Counted from the first letter of the stretch, positions 8,045-17,816 are shown. The stretch: 64,000 nt of DNA from Vibrio ruber DSM 16370 (GCF_900163965.1 NZ_FULE01000050.1:1-64000), one strand, 5' to 3'. Numbers and translations: made by a program. Notes: generated by a model from the letters alone, not told the origin.

Positions 8045-8176
8045 TTACCAACCGAAAAATTCTTTATTATGTGTATTCAACAGCAACACCATCGGTAAAA
8101 AATACAACGCACTCAATTTAATACCGAGGATCACTAAAGAACCAATTGTTAATCTCACCAGAAAATGATTCAACAT
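8045..8176 (-). CDS. Small predicted membrane protein (43 aa)
   Basis: A short frame starting MLNHFLVRLTIGSLVILGIK and ending with FFGW. A basic N-terminus precedes a hydrophobic helix (about residues 9-35: TIGSLVILGIKLSALYFLP, then MVLLL). A TGAGG stretch lies about 10 bases before the ATG at 8176, a good ribosome site. It sits between pykF and yggE with its own strand. I recognise no family; small single-helix proteins like this are often real and often missed, but composition alone could produce it. Confidence 0.42.
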   Translation of the reverse strand: MLNHFLVRLTIGSLVILGIKLSALYFLPMVLLLNTHNKEFFGW

Positions 8177-8371
8177 ACCACTTAGCCTCATTTGCCCAGT
8201 ATCTTGGTCTCCTTATAATTTTTTCACTTCTCTTTAGATGGGTAAAATTGTTGTTCCGGTCAACGCTGGGGCGATAAATTCAATAAGGCTGGTAGTATAC
8301 CAACTTTGATAAATTGCTCAATATTCAACCAATGTTAAACTTTCGTCTAAGACTGACTGACGCAGACCAAA

Positions 8372-9052
8372 TTAGTTCAAGCGATATAACACATCAACGC
8401 TGTCGCTGATCACAATCGTCTTATCCTGGTAATCCTGCAAACCTTCTTTCTCATTCATAGAAACAGCACGCATCATCATCGGCTTAGCTTGCTGGGAGTG
8501 ATAATCGACCTGCCATACCGGACCGAGCGTCCGTTTGAATCCTTTGGCGATCGACAGGGCTTTCGTTGACGCATCCTGAATCGCTTTATCTCTCGCCTGA
8601 GCCTGATATTTCTGATGATCTTTCACCTGAAGTGTAATGCGATCAATGCGGTTAATCCCGGATTCCAGCGCCGCATCCAGAAACTCATTCAATTTATCCA
8701 ATTGAGCAACCGACACGGTCACACTACGGCTTGCCCGATAACCAACCAATTCAGGCTTCCCTTCGTCAGGATAGTGATACTGGGGGGCAAGGGATAGATT
8801 AGAACTGGAAATTTGTTCAGCTTTAGCGCCTAGTTCCTGTAATTGTTTTGAGAATTGGCGCACAACGGTATCCACACTCTCTTTCGCCTGTTCTGCATTC
8901 AGTGTCGATTGCTCAACCTGAACAGAAAATACAGCACTGTCGGGCACCACTGTGACTTCACCAAATCCGGTTACAGATATATGTGGGAAGTTCACTTCCG
9001 CTGCATAACCGTGTAGACAAAACATCATTAAACTCAGAATCATCAACCGCAT
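8372..9052 (-). CDS. yggE: SIMPL-domain periplasmic protein (YggE, DUF541)
   Basis: A 226-residue exported protein of the SIMPL/DUF541 family, linked in E. coli to protection from oxidative stress. The N-terminal signal peptide (MRLMILSLMMFCLHGYAA) is followed by PHISVTGFGEV, the typical SIMPL beginning, and YRASRSVTVSV in the middle. The ATG at 9052 is preferred because GGGAG lies eight bases upstream; a GTG at 9067 is in frame. In E. coli yggE follows mscS and argO; here argO is absent and mscS is the next gene, so the synteny supports the name. Confidence 0.88.
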   Translation of the reverse strand: MRLMILSLMMFCLHGYAAEVNFPHISVTGFGEVTVVPDSAVFSVQVEQSTLNAEQAKESVDTVVRQFSKQLQELGAKAEQISSSNLSLAPQYHYPDEGKPELVGYRASRSVTVSVAQLDKLNEFLDAALESGINRIDRITLQVKDHQKYQAQARDKAIQDASTKALSIAKGFKRTLGPVWQVDYHSQQAKPMMMRAVSMNEKEGLQDYQDKTIVISDSVDVLYRLN

Positions 9053-9348
9053 AACTTTCACTCCCACATAACATATTAAGAATTATTCTCAAATCTTCTC
9101 TGATGCAGAATTCATCACACTGAATCCTTATTTTGAAACCACTCAGGTATTCAATCATAGGATAATTTGATTGTAATTAAATCTGCCTGTGACAAAAATA
9201 ACAAAACGCTAACGACAGTCTTAAATAGCAAGAAAACATACCAGTTTTGAAAATATCGGATCTCGCATTTTCTGGCCGTGAATCAATACATCACAGGTTC
9301 TCTGCCAGAAAAGAGAATACCTCCTGCTATGAATGTGGAAGGCATAAA
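9053..9348. other. Intergenic region between yggE and mscS
   Basis: About 300 bp, AT-rich, without a convincing gene on either strand. It should contain the yggE promoter. The arginine exporter gene argO, found here in E. coli, is not present. Confidence 0.6.
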
Positions 9349-9374
9349 AAAGCGGTGTATCACGACACCGCTTT
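9349..9374 (-). terminator. Rho-independent terminator of mscS
   Basis: AAAGCGGTGT (9349-9358) pairs perfectly with ACACCGCTTT (9365-9374) over a 6-nt loop; on the minus strand it is followed by a T run. It lies 16 bp after the mscS stop. Confidence 0.93.
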
Positions 9375-9389
9375 GCTCAGGAAATGGCA

Positions 9390-10265
9390 TTAATCGGCTT
9401 TATCCACTTTGTTCAAATGAACACTCATTTGTGGGAATGGGATTTCAATATCATTTGCATCAAGTGCTTGTTTAATATTCATCATTAAATCGAAATAAAC
9501 CGGCCAATAATCTGCGGTTTTTACCCAAGGCCGAACAACAAAGTTCACCGATGAATCTGCCAAAGTATGAACACCTATCGTTACATCAGGATCTTTCAAA
9601 ATACGGTCATCACGTTCAACCGTCTCACGCAGAACTTGTTTGGTCTTCTGTAAATCAGCGGAATAAGAAACACCGATCATCAGATCGATTCTGCGTGTTG
9701 CATGACGTGAGTAGTTGGTAATCGCCCCGCCGATAACAGAAGAATTCGGCACGACAACCATTTTATTATCCGGGGTTTTCAAAATCGTTTGAAAGATTTG
9801 GATACTTTCCACAGAGCCGGCAACACCAGCTACTTCGACATAGTCGCCGGATTTAAACGGGCGGAATGCAACAATCAAAATGCCGGCAGCAAAGTTTGAC
9901 AGAGAGCCCTGAAGCGCTAAACCAACCGCTAAACCGGCAGCACCAATCACTGCGACAACCGATGCGGTTTGTACTCCGATACGGCCTAATGCAGCAATCA
10001 GAACAATGACAAATAACAAATAGCGCACCAAGCCGTGAATAAATTCAATAACGGCCGGATCCATATCCTTTTTACGCAAAACCTTAGCAACGCTACCAGC
10101 AATGACTTTGACGAAAATATTACCAAAGAACAGAATCAGAAGAGCAGCGATAATATTCACACCATACTGTAATAAGATATCCGAGTTATTTTCTAACCAG
10201 CCATTCACCTGAGATAAGCTATCAGACAAAGGTATTGCGTCATTCATGAGTGATTCTCCAGCCAT
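9390..10265 (-). CDS. mscS: Small-conductance mechanosensitive channel
   Basis: An inner-membrane heptameric channel that opens under hypo-osmotic stress. Three membrane helices are visible: about residues 30-60, 68-95 and 100-130. The third is the Gly/Ala-rich pore helix (ASVVAVIGAAGLAVGLALQG) followed by the beta domain (GDYVEVAGVAGSVESI). Length 291, or 285 from the inner ATG at 10247, matches E. coli MscS (286). Both starts have good ribosome sites (GAGGG and GGAG). It lies downstream of fbaA, separated by the fbaA terminator, as in E. coli. Confidence 0.96.
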   Translation of the reverse strand: MAGESLMNDAIPLSDSLSQVNGWLENNSDILLQYGVNIIAALLILFFGNIFVKVIAGSVAKVLRKKDMDPAVIEFIHGLVRYLLFVIVLIAALGRIGVQTASVVAVIGAAGLAVGLALQGSLSNFAAGILIVAFRPFKSGDYVEVAGVAGSVESIQIFQTILKTPDNKMVVVPNSSVIGGAITNYSRHATRRIDLMIGVSYSADLQKTKQVLRETVERDDRILKDPDVTIGVHTLADSSVNFVVRPWVKTADYWPVYFDLMMNIKQALDANDIEIPFPQMSVHLNKVDKAD

Positions 10266-10362
10266 TTATTTTCCCTCTTTTTATCATAAAACTGATTATT
10301 TTCTACGATATCAACTATCAAACAAGTCATATCAACGCCACACTGATTATATCAGTTATAAA

Positions 10363-10388
10363 AAAACCCGCTCATCAGAACGGGTTTT
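10363..10388 (-). terminator. Rho-independent terminator of fbaA
   Basis: AAAACCCG (10363-10370) pairs with CGGGTTTT (10381-10388); on the minus strand a run of T follows. It lies 28 bp after the fbaA stop. Confidence 0.92.
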
Positions 10389-10415
10389 CTAACAATAATT
10401 TGATATGAATTCAAA

Positions 10416-11492
10416 TTATAGCACGTCAATCGCATTCAAATCTGCAAATGCTTTTTCAAGACGCTTCACCATAGATGCTTGGCCGGCACGCAACCAAACA
10501 CGTGGATCATAGTATTTCTTATTCGGCGCATCTTCACCAGTCGGGTTACCGATTTGGCCTTGCAGATAATCGTGGTTGTCCGCTTCATACTGACGGATAC
10601 CATCCCATGTTGCCCACTGAGTATCAGTATCGATGTTCATTTTGATCACACCGTAGCTGATTGATTCTTGGATTTCCGCTTCGCTGGAACCAGAACCGCC
10701 ATGGAATACAAAGTTCAGAGAGTTTTCAGGCAGACCGAATTTTTCAGAAACATGTGCCTGAGAATCACGCAGGATCGTTGGTGTCAATACAACGTTACCT
10801 GGTTTGTAAACACCGTGGACGTTACCGAAAGAAGCAGCAATCGTGAAACGGTGGCTGATAGCATTCAGTTTTTCGTATGCATAAGCAACATCTTCAGGAG
10901 AAGTGTACAGCTCAGAAGTGTCCATATCTGAGTTATCAACGCCATCTTCTTCACCGCCGGTACAACCCAGTTCGATTTCAAGCGTCATGTTCATTTTTGC
11001 CATGCGCGCTAGATATTTTTCACAAATCTCGATGTTTTCTTCCAGAGTTTCTTCTGACAGGTCAATCATGTGAGAAGAGAACAGTGGCTTACCTGTTTCA
11101 GCGAAGAATTTTTCACCGGCATCCAGCAGACCATCGATCCATGGCAGCAGTTTTTTAGCTGCATGGTCAGTATGAAGAATGACAGGCACACCATAAGCTT
11201 CAGCAACGGTATGAACATATTTGGCACCAGCAATCGCACCCAGAATCTGAGTTTGCTGACCTTCAAGTTTCAATCCTTTACCGGCAAAGAAGCCAGCGCC
11301 ACCGTTAGAAAACTGAACAATCACCGGAGACTTAACTTTTGCAGCTGCTTCCAGTACCGCGTTTACAGAATCAGTACCGACACAATTAACAGCTGGCAGT
11401 GCAAATTTATTTTCTTTCGCTACTTGAAAGACTTTCTGAACATCATCGCCAGAAATGACTCCTGGTTTTACAAAATCGAAGACCTTAGACAT
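10416..11492 (-). CDS. fbaA: Fructose-bisphosphate aldolase, class II
   Basis: The zinc-dependent aldolase that cleaves fructose-1,6-bisphosphate into dihydroxyacetone phosphate and glyceraldehyde-3-phosphate. The zinc-ligand and active-site segments VILHTDHAAKK, FGNVHGVYKPGNV and FVFHGGSGSSEAEI are intact, as are MNIDTDTQWATW and the C-terminal NAIDVL. At 358 residues it is the normal length for the class IIA type. It sits downstream of pgk and epd on the same strand in the conserved glycolytic cluster, with a terminator-like hairpin after pgk. Confidence 0.98.
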   Translation of the reverse strand: MSKVFDFVKPGVISGDDVQKVFQVAKENKFALPAVNCVGTDSVNAVLEAAAKVKSPVIVQFSNGGAGFFAGKGLKLEGQQTQILGAIAGAKYVHTVAEAYGVPVILHTDHAAKKLLPWIDGLLDAGEKFFAETGKPLFSSHMIDLSEETLEENIEICEKYLARMAKMNMTLEIELGCTGGEEDGVDNSDMDTSELYTSPEDVAYAYEKLNAISHRFTIAASFGNVHGVYKPGNVVLTPTILRDSQAHVSEKFGLPENSLNFVFHGGSGSSEAEIQESISYGVIKMNIDTDTQWATWDGIRQYEADNHDYLQGQIGNPTGEDAPNKKYYDPRVWLRAGQASMVKRLEKAFADLNAIDVL

Positions 11493-11635
11493 GGATTTGA
11501 TCCTATTTTCTGTCGTTTAAAATAAAACTATTTAATCAATTTTTACAAACGTATGCTGTAGGTGTTTACCTGTAATGGCAACTATTCTAGCAAATAACCA
11601 TCGTTCTTGCACAATTGCCGCCGGAGGTAAACAGA

Positions 11636-11662
11636 AAGCGGGAGTCGTATCTTCTCCCGCTT
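11636..11662 (-). terminator. Terminator-like hairpin after pgk
   Basis: AAGCGGGAG (11636-11644) pairs with CTCCCGCTT (11654-11662) with a 9-nt loop and a TTTCTGTTT tail on the minus strand. It stands just 8 bp after the pgk stop and before fbaA, so fbaA may be partly uncoupled from pgk. Confidence 0.82.
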
Positions 11663-11669
11663 GATATCA

Positions 11670-12833
11670 TCATGCTTTTGCGCGCGCTTCCAGCATTTCA
11701 ACAGCTGGTAAAGTTTTTCCTTCAACAAACTCAAGGAAAGCACCACCGCCAGTCGAGATATATGAGACATCCGCTTTAATACCGAATTTATCAATTGCAG
11801 CCAGCGTATCACCGCCACCGGCAACAGAGAAACCTTCTGAATCAGCGATTGCTTGAGAGATACCTTTGGTACCTGCTTCAAAATTCTTGAATTCGAAAAC
11901 ACCGACAGGGCCATTCCAAAGAATTGTTTTTGCTTCTTTCAGAATTTTTGCCAGAGCCGCAGTTGAGTCAGGACCTAAGTCGAAAATCATGTCGTCGTCT
12001 TGAACTTCAGATACGTCTTTGATTTCTGCTTCTGCATTTTCGTCAAACGCTTTGGCACAGGCAACGTCAGTTGCAACCGGGATAGCACACTCGTCCATCA
12101 GTTTTTTCGCAGTCTCAACAAGGTCAGCTTCATACAGAGACTTACCGACATTATGGCCGGCTGCTGCGATAAAGGTATTCGCGATACCGCCACCGACAAC
12201 TAATTGGTCAGCAATTTTTGACAACGACTCAAGCACAGTCAGTTTGGTTGAAACTTTTGAACCACCAACAATCGCAACCATCGGACGAGCCGGGTTATCC
12301 ATCGCTTTACCCAATGCATCCAGCTCATTTGCCAGCAAAGGACCGGCACACGCAATCGGTGCGTGCATACCCACACCGTGAGTTGATGCCTGCGCACGGT
12401 GAGCGGTACCAAATGCGTCCATCACAAATACGTCACACAGTGCTGCATATTGTTTAGACAGCGCTTCATCATTTTTCTTCTCGCCTTTGTTAAAGCGAAC
12501 ATTCTCAAGCACAACTAATTCACCGGCATTGAGTGTTAAGCCATTCAGATAATCTTTGGCGAGTTTCACTTCACAATCCAGTGCATCTTGTAAGTAGTTA
12601 ACGACTGGTTGAAGTGAGAATTCCTCTGCATATTCACCTTCAGTCGGACGACCGAGGTGAGATGTCACCATGACTTTTGCACCAGCTGCAAGACAGTGTT
12701 TAATCGTTGGCAGTGATGCCAAGATCCGTGCATCTGATGTTACTTTGCCATCTTTTACCGGCACATTCAGATCGGCACGAATAAATACGCGTTTACCTGC
12801 TAAATCCAGGTCAGTCATCTTGATTACAGACAT
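11670..12833 (-). CDS. pgk: Phosphoglycerate kinase
   Basis: Transfers phosphate from 1,3-bisphosphoglycerate to ADP. It begins MSVIKMTDLDLAGKRVFIRADLNVP, a canonical start; the longer frame to 12854 is rejected because the GAGGG ribosome site lies inside it, 6-7 bases before ATG 12833. Nucleotide-binding segments are intact: VAIVGGSKVSTKL, the LWNGPVGVFE motif and STGGGAFLEFVEG. At 387 residues it is full length. It lies between epd and fbaA on the same strand. Confidence 0.98.
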   Translation of the reverse strand: MSVIKMTDLDLAGKRVFIRADLNVPVKDGKVTSDARILASLPTIKHCLAAGAKVMVTSHLGRPTEGEYAEEFSLQPVVNYLQDALDCEVKLAKDYLNGLTLNAGELVVLENVRFNKGEKKNDEALSKQYAALCDVFVMDAFGTAHRAQASTHGVGMHAPIACAGPLLANELDALGKAMDNPARPMVAIVGGSKVSTKLTVLESLSKIADQLVVGGGIANTFIAAAGHNVGKSLYEADLVETAKKLMDECAIPVATDVACAKAFDENAEAEIKDVSEVQDDDMIFDLGPDSTAALAKILKEAKTILWNGPVGVFEFKNFEAGTKGISQAIADSEGFSVAGGGDTLAAIDKFGIKADVSYISTGGGAFLEFVEGKTLPAVEMLEARAKA

Positions 12834-12985
12834 GGTTGTCCCCTCAAATTGCAATATTGGAAAATATTTTGACAGTTCCGCAACCCTGCCGAACCATCGT
12901 TTATCTTGATATTGTATTCACCCGTCGCAGCCATCTTATTTATTTCGCTCTAAAAAATAAATACATCTTCGTTCTCGGTAAACTG

Positions 12986-14011
12986 CTACTGTAGTGAATC
13001 CATTGCTAAAGCCGTATCCAACATACGGTTCGCAAAACCCCATTCGTTATCGCACCAGACCAGCATTTTTACCAGCCGTCCGTTACTGACTCTTGTTTGT
13101 GACCCGTCAACAATGGCGCTATGCGCATCATGATTGAAATCGGTCGAAACAAGTGGAGCTTCAGTATAGTCAACAATGCCCCGTAATGTACACTGTGAAG
13201 CATCAATTATGGTTTGATTTACGTCATTAACTTTAACATTTGTGTTAATTGTGACACTTAAGTCCATCGCGGTAACGTTCACCGTCGGCACCCGTACGGA
13301 AATGGCTTCAAACTTATTTAAAAACTTGGGAAAAATGCGCTCGATCCCTTTATGTAACTTGGTGTCTACCGGAATAATCGACTGGCTGGCCGCACGGGTT
13401 CTGCGCAAATCATGATGATAGGCATCAATCACCGGTTGATCATTCATGGCCGAATGAATGGTGGTGATGGTACCGGAATCAATGCCAAAATTCTCATCCA
13501 ACACTTTGATAATCGGTACAATACAATTGGTTGTACACGAGCCATTAGAAACAATGCGATGCTCGGCTTTCAACGAATCATGGTTAACCCCATAGATAAT
13601 AGTATTATCTAAGTTATGGCCTCCGGGGTGTGAAAAAAGAACCTGCCGTGCCCCGGCTTCCAAATGGGCGAGCCCATCCTCCCGACTGCCAAAAACACCG
13701 GTACAATCGAGCACGATATCGATGTCCAGATCATTCCACGGTAGACGTTTCGGCTCAGGTAAATGAAGAATCCGGATTGCATCAGATCGGCCATCATCAT
13801 GGCTGATATACAAATGCTCTTGATCATGACGAACCTTTTTAAAAAACCGGCCATGACTCGAGTCATACTGGAGGAGATGAGCCATCGCGTCAGGTTGAGC
13901 CAGTTCATTGACGGCCACCACTTCAATATGCTGGTTCTTGCCACTTTCATAGACAGCTCGCAAAATATTCCGGCCAATCCGGCCAAAACCATTGATGGCG
14001 ATTCTTAGCAT
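12986..14011 (-). CDS. epd: Erythrose-4-phosphate dehydrogenase
   Basis: A GAPDH-like enzyme that oxidises erythrose-4-phosphate to 4-phosphoerythronate, feeding pyridoxal phosphate synthesis. Rossmann start MLRIAINGFGRIGRN, catalytic SNGSCTTNCIVPI (Cys of the SCTTN motif), and WCDNEWGFANRMLDT near the end. The DLRRTRAASQSIIPVDTKL segment follows the Epd pattern rather than glycolytic Gap, and the epd-pgk-fbaA order confirms it. ATG 14011 is chosen because GAGGG sits six bases upstream; a GTG at 14023 is in frame. 341 residues, normal length. Confidence 0.95.
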   Translation of the reverse strand: MLRIAINGFGRIGRNILRAVYESGKNQHIEVVAVNELAQPDAMAHLLQYDSSHGRFFKKVRHDQEHLYISHDDGRSDAIRILHLPEPKRLPWNDLDIDIVLDCTGVFGSREDGLAHLEAGARQVLFSHPGGHNLDNTIIYGVNHDSLKAEHRIVSNGSCTTNCIVPIIKVLDENFGIDSGTITTIHSAMNDQPVIDAYHHDLRRTRAASQSIIPVDTKLHKGIERIFPKFLNKFEAISVRVPTVNVTAMDLSVTINTNVKVNDVNQTIIDASQCTLRGIVDYTEAPLVSTDFNHDAHSAIVDGSQTRVSNGRLVKMLVWCDNEWGFANRMLDTALAMDSLQ

Positions 14012-14179
14012 TTCTTCCCTCACCTTTTATTCTTATTCTTGATTTCAATTAGAGTGATGATAGTAACGGATAGTCTAAAAAATAACATGGGTTATCTCTT
14101 TCCGTAGCAGCATGATATCAACGACAGACAGACTTGCTGACCGCAAGTATCACGGCAGACCTATCATCCGAAGAAAAAA

Positions 14180-14201
14180 ATGCCGGACAGTCGCCCGGCA
14201 T
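14180..14201 (-). terminator. Rho-independent terminator of tkt
   Basis: ATGCCGG (14180-14186) pairs with CCGGCAT (14195-14201); on the minus strand it is followed by seven T residues. It begins 28 bp after the tkt stop. Confidence 0.92.
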
Positions 14202-14229
14202 CAGTTCATGAGTCGTTATCGCCTTGTAT

Positions 14230-16224
14230 TTACCCTAAAGACAACGCGACTTCGACGACATTCTCGACAGTAAAGCCGAACAGTTTGAACAACTCGCCCG
14301 CCGGTGCTGACTCACCAAAGCTGGTCATGCCGACAATCCGGCCATTGAGACCGACATATTTGTACCAGTAATCGGCAATACCCGCTTCAATCGCAACACG
14401 TGCTGTCACCGCAGCAGGCAGTACCGCTTCACGGTAAGCCGCATCCTGACGGTCAAATGCATCGGTTGAAGGCATCGAAACCACTCGTACCTGCTTGCCT
14501 TTTGCTGTCAGCTCCGCTGCTGCCTGAACCGCCAAATCCACTTCAGAGCCGGTCGCAATCAGAATCAAATCCGGTGTGCCCTGACAATCTTTGAGGATGT
14601 AGCCGCCTTTGGCGATGTTTGCCACCTGAGTCGCATCACGCTCCTGCTGAGCCAGATTCTGACGTGAGAAAATCAACGCTGTCGGTGCATCTTTGCGTTC
14701 AATCGCCAGTTTCCACGCCACGGCCGATTCAACCTGGTCACAAGGACGCCAGGTGCTCATATTCGGGGTCAGACGCAGGGTCGCCATTTGCTCCACCGGC
14801 TGGTGGGTCGGGCCATCTTCACCCAGACCAATCGAATCGTGCGTGTAGACCTGAATGTTCTGCACTTTCATCAGTGCCGCCATCCGCATCGCATTACGCG
14901 CGTATTCCATAAACATCAGGAAGGTGGCCCCGTAAGGAATAAACCCGCCATGCAGCGCAATCCCGTTGATGATGGCCGTCATGCCGAATTCACGCACACC
15001 GTAATGGATATAGTTACCGGACGCATCTTCAGCCGTCAGTGATTTCGAGCCAGACCACATGGTCAGGTTGGACGGTGCTAAGTCAGCCGAGCCGCCCATA
15101 AACTCAGGAAGTAATTTACCGAAAGCTTCCAGTGTATTTTGCGACGCCTTGCGTGATGCAATTGTCGCCGGATTCGCTTGCAGCTCAGCAATAATTTGAT
15201 TGGTTTGCGTTTCCCAGTCAGCCGGTAGCTCACCATTGACCCGACGCTTGAATTCAGCCGCCAGCTCAGGGTAAGCCGCCTGATATGCAGCAAACTTGTC
15301 ATTCCATGCCGCTTCTTTGGCAGCACCGGATTCTTTCGCATCCCACTGCGCATAAATGTCAGCCGGAATTTCAAACGGGCCATATTCCCAGCCCAGTTGC
15401 TCACGCGTTGCCTTGATTTCATCCGCACCCAGCGGGGCACCGTGACAATCATGCGAGCCGGATTTGTTCGGTGAGCCAAAACCAATCACCGTTTTCGTAC
15501 AAATCAGCGTCGGACGCGATGTTTCTGCTTTTGCCGCTTCAATTGCCGCTTCAATCGCCGCAGAATCGTGGCCGTCGACTGCCGGAATAACATGCCAGCC
15601 GTATGCTTCAAAGCGTTTGGCCGTGTCATCGCTGAACCAGCCGTCAACATGGCCGTCAATCGAAATCCCGTTGTCATCCCAAAACGCAATCAGCTTGCCC
15701 AGCCCCAAAGTCCCGGCCAGAGAGCAGGCTTCATGAGATATCCCTTCCATCAGACAGCCGTCCCCGAGGAAAGCATAAGTGTGATGGTCAACAATGGTGT
15801 GTTGGTCACGGTTGAACTGTGCCGCGAGCGCTTTTTCAGCAATCGCCATCCCGACCGCATTGGTGATACCTTGTCCCAGCGGACCGGTGGTGGTTTCAAT
15901 CCCCGGAGCATAGCCGTATTCCGGGTGACCCGGTGTTTTGGAATGGAGCTGACGGAAGTTCTTCAGGTCATCAATCGACAGGTCATAACCGGTCAGATGC
16001 AACAATGAATAAATCAGCATCGAGCCGTGGCCGTTAGAGAGGACGAAACGGTCGCGGTCAGCCCAATTCGGGTTTTGTGGGTTGTGGTTCAGATGAGAGC
16101 GCCACAGCACTTCAGCGATATCCGCCATCCCCATCGGGGCGCCGGGGTGACCTGAATTGGCTTGTTGAACACCATCCATACTTAAAGCGCGGATCGCATT
16201 CGCGAGACGTTTTTGGGAAGACAT
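14230..16224 (-). CDS. tkt: Transketolase
   Basis: A thiamine-diphosphate enzyme of the non-oxidative pentose phosphate pathway. The TPP-binding motif GDGCLMEGISHEACSLAG with its downstream N (DDNGIS), the early H of SNGHGSMLIYSLLHL, and the catalytic GEDGPTHQPVEQ region are present. At 664 residues it matches E. coli TktA (663). It is transcribed away from metK across a shared 374-bp control region and has its own terminator. It lies upstream of epd on the same strand, but 200 bp and the terminator separate them. Confidence 0.98.
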   Translation of the reverse strand: MSSQKRLANAIRALSMDGVQQANSGHPGAPMGMADIAEVLWRSHLNHNPQNPNWADRDRFVLSNGHGSMLIYSLLHLTGYDLSIDDLKNFRQLHSKTPGHPEYGYAPGIETTTGPLGQGITNAVGMAIAEKALAAQFNRDQHTIVDHHTYAFLGDGCLMEGISHEACSLAGTLGLGKLIAFWDDNGISIDGHVDGWFSDDTAKRFEAYGWHVIPAVDGHDSAAIEAAIEAAKAETSRPTLICTKTVIGFGSPNKSGSHDCHGAPLGADEIKATREQLGWEYGPFEIPADIYAQWDAKESGAAKEAAWNDKFAAYQAAYPELAAEFKRRVNGELPADWETQTNQIIAELQANPATIASRKASQNTLEAFGKLLPEFMGGSADLAPSNLTMWSGSKSLTAEDASGNYIHYGVREFGMTAIINGIALHGGFIPYGATFLMFMEYARNAMRMAALMKVQNIQVYTHDSIGLGEDGPTHQPVEQMATLRLTPNMSTWRPCDQVESAVAWKLAIERKDAPTALIFSRQNLAQQERDATQVANIAKGGYILKDCQGTPDLILIATGSEVDLAVQAAAELTAKGKQVRVVSMPSTDAFDRQDAAYREAVLPAAVTARVAIEAGIADYWYKYVGLNGRIVGMTSFGESAPAGELFKLFGFTVENVVEVALSLG

Positions 16225-16598
16225 GTCAGCTCCTGAAAGTCATAAAGCAAAAAATGAATAAAGTAGATTACGACGAAACAACACCGTATTTAAAAATACT
16301 ATATTAAAAAAAGCACCATATTGTCGCAAAGCCCTTTCCTTGGCGCAATCGATTTACTGTCCCAATAAATGCGCTATCTGTCGCAGATTTGTCGGTTATT
16401 TTTCACAAGTCAAAAATTCCGCGCCCTCCCTATACGCATCAGGATGTTTATTGGTCACGAAAAAAGGCTTGTAATTCCGTTTATGCTGCATAAAATAGAC
16501 GTCTAGATGTAAAAACATCTCTTGCGCTTAGCGCTTGTTTGCAAATAATTTCGAGTAAGTGTTCAGTATGACTTGCTCATCATCTGAGTGGAGTTCTC
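16225..16598. promoter_or_regulatory. Divergent control region of tkt and metK
   Basis: 374 bp without a gene. A plausible metK promoter is TTGTAA (16469-16474), 16-nt spacer, TAAAAT (16491-16496), immediately followed by tandem met boxes. The tkt promoter must lie in the left part, but I do not see a convincing consensus match. Confidence 0.55.
16497..16520 (+). promoter_or_regulatory. MetJ operator: three tandem met boxes
   Basis: Three adjacent 8-bp boxes against the consensus AGACGTCT: AGACGTCT (16497-16504, perfect), AGATGTAA (16505-16512) and AAACATCT (16513-16520). The position directly downstream of the putative -10 fits repression of metK by MetJ-SAM. Confidence 0.88.
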
Positions 16599-17753
16599 AT
16601 GACAAAGCATCTGTTTACTTCTGAATCCGTATCAGAAGGACATCCCGATAAAATTGCTGATCAAATTTCCGATGCCGTACTTGATGCGATTTTAGAACAA
16701 GACCCGAAAGCGCGTGTTGCCTGTGAAACCTATGTCAAAACAGGCATGGTCATGGTTGGTGGCGAAATCACGACATCAGCTTGGGTTGATATTGAAGAAT
16801 TAACCCGTACCACCGTCCGTGAAATCGGCTATACCCATTCAGATATGGGATTTGATGCTGACTCTTGCGCGGTTTTAAATACCATCGGCAAACAGTCTCC
16901 CGATATTAATCAGGGCGTTGATCGCGCTGACCCGAAAGAGCAAGGCGCCGGTGACCAAGGTATCATGTTTGGTTACGCGACGAATGAAACCGACGTGCTG
17001 ATGCCTGCACCAATCACGTACGCACACCGTCTGGTACAACGTCAGTCAGAAGTACGCAAAAACGGCACTCTGCCTTGGTTGCGTCCGGATGCAAAATCAC
17101 AGGTCACTTTCCAATACAACGAAGGCAAGATTGTCGGGATCGATGCAGTCGTACTATCCACGCAACACAGCGACTCGATTTCAACCGATTCACTGAGAGA
17201 AGCGGTGATGGAAGAGATCATCAAACCAACACTGCCGAGCGAATGGTTAACGAAAGAAACCAAATATTTTATCAACCCGACCGGTCGTTTCGTCATCGGT
17301 GGCCCGATGGGTGACTGTGGTCTGACGGGGCGTAAAATCATTGTTGATACATACGGTGGTGCAGCGCGTCACGGTGGTGGTGCTTTCTCCGGGAAAGATC
17401 CATCAAAAGTTGACCGCTCCGCAGCCTACGCAGCACGTTATGTTGCGAAGAACATTGTTGCTGCCGGTCTGGCAGATCGTTGTGAAATTCAATTGTCTTA
17501 TGCGATCGGTGTAGCGGATCCGACCTCAATCATGATTGAAACTTTCGGCACCGAAAAAGTCGCACACGACATCATCATTGAAGCAGTTCGTCACTACTTC
17601 GACCTCCGTCCGTACGGACTTCAGGAAATGCTTAATCTGTTACAGCCGATTTATAAAAAGACAGCGGCTTACGGTCACTTCGGCCGCGATGAATTCCCAT
17701 GGGAAGCAACCGATAAATCAGCATTACTGCGAGACTTTGCCGGTCTGAAATAA
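16599..17753 (+). CDS. metK: S-adenosylmethionine synthetase
   Basis: Forms S-adenosylmethionine from methionine and ATP. Motifs are intact: TSESVSEGHPDKIADQISD at the N-terminus, GAGDQGIMFGYA (residues about 116-127) and GGGAFSGKDPSKVDRS. GTG-free start at ATG 16599 with TGGAG about 7 bases upstream. At 384 residues it is identical in length to E. coli MetK. Tandem MetJ boxes upstream indicate methionine-regulon repression, and a terminator follows. Confidence 0.98.
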   Translation: MTKHLFTSESVSEGHPDKIADQISDAVLDAILEQDPKARVACETYVKTGMVMVGGEITTSAWVDIEELTRTTVREIGYTHSDMGFDADSCAVLNTIGKQSPDINQGVDRADPKEQGAGDQGIMFGYATNETDVLMPAPITYAHRLVQRQSEVRKNGTLPWLRPDAKSQVTFQYNEGKIVGIDAVVLSTQHSDSISTDSLREAVMEEIIKPTLPSEWLTKETKYFINPTGRFVIGGPMGDCGLTGRKIIVDTYGGAARHGGGAFSGKDPSKVDRSAAYAARYVAKNIVAAGLADRCEIQLSYAIGVADPTSIMIETFGTEKVAHDIIIEAVRHYFDLRPYGLQEMLNLLQPIYKKTAAYGHFGRDEFPWEATDKSALLRDFAGLK

Positions 17754-17792
17754 GCCGGAGCTGTTCTTACACAATATTATTTTTAACATCAG

Positions 17793-17816
17793 GCCCTCCA
17801 TTCGGAGGGCTTGCTT
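17793..17816 (+). terminator. Terminator of metK
   Basis: GCCCTCC (17793-17799), ATTC loop, GGAGGGC (17804-17810), then TTGCTT. It begins 39 bp after the metK stop. Confidence 0.82.

Noticed and set aside
7965..8168. 67-aa frame directly after pykF
   Set aside because: It contains the strong pykF terminator.
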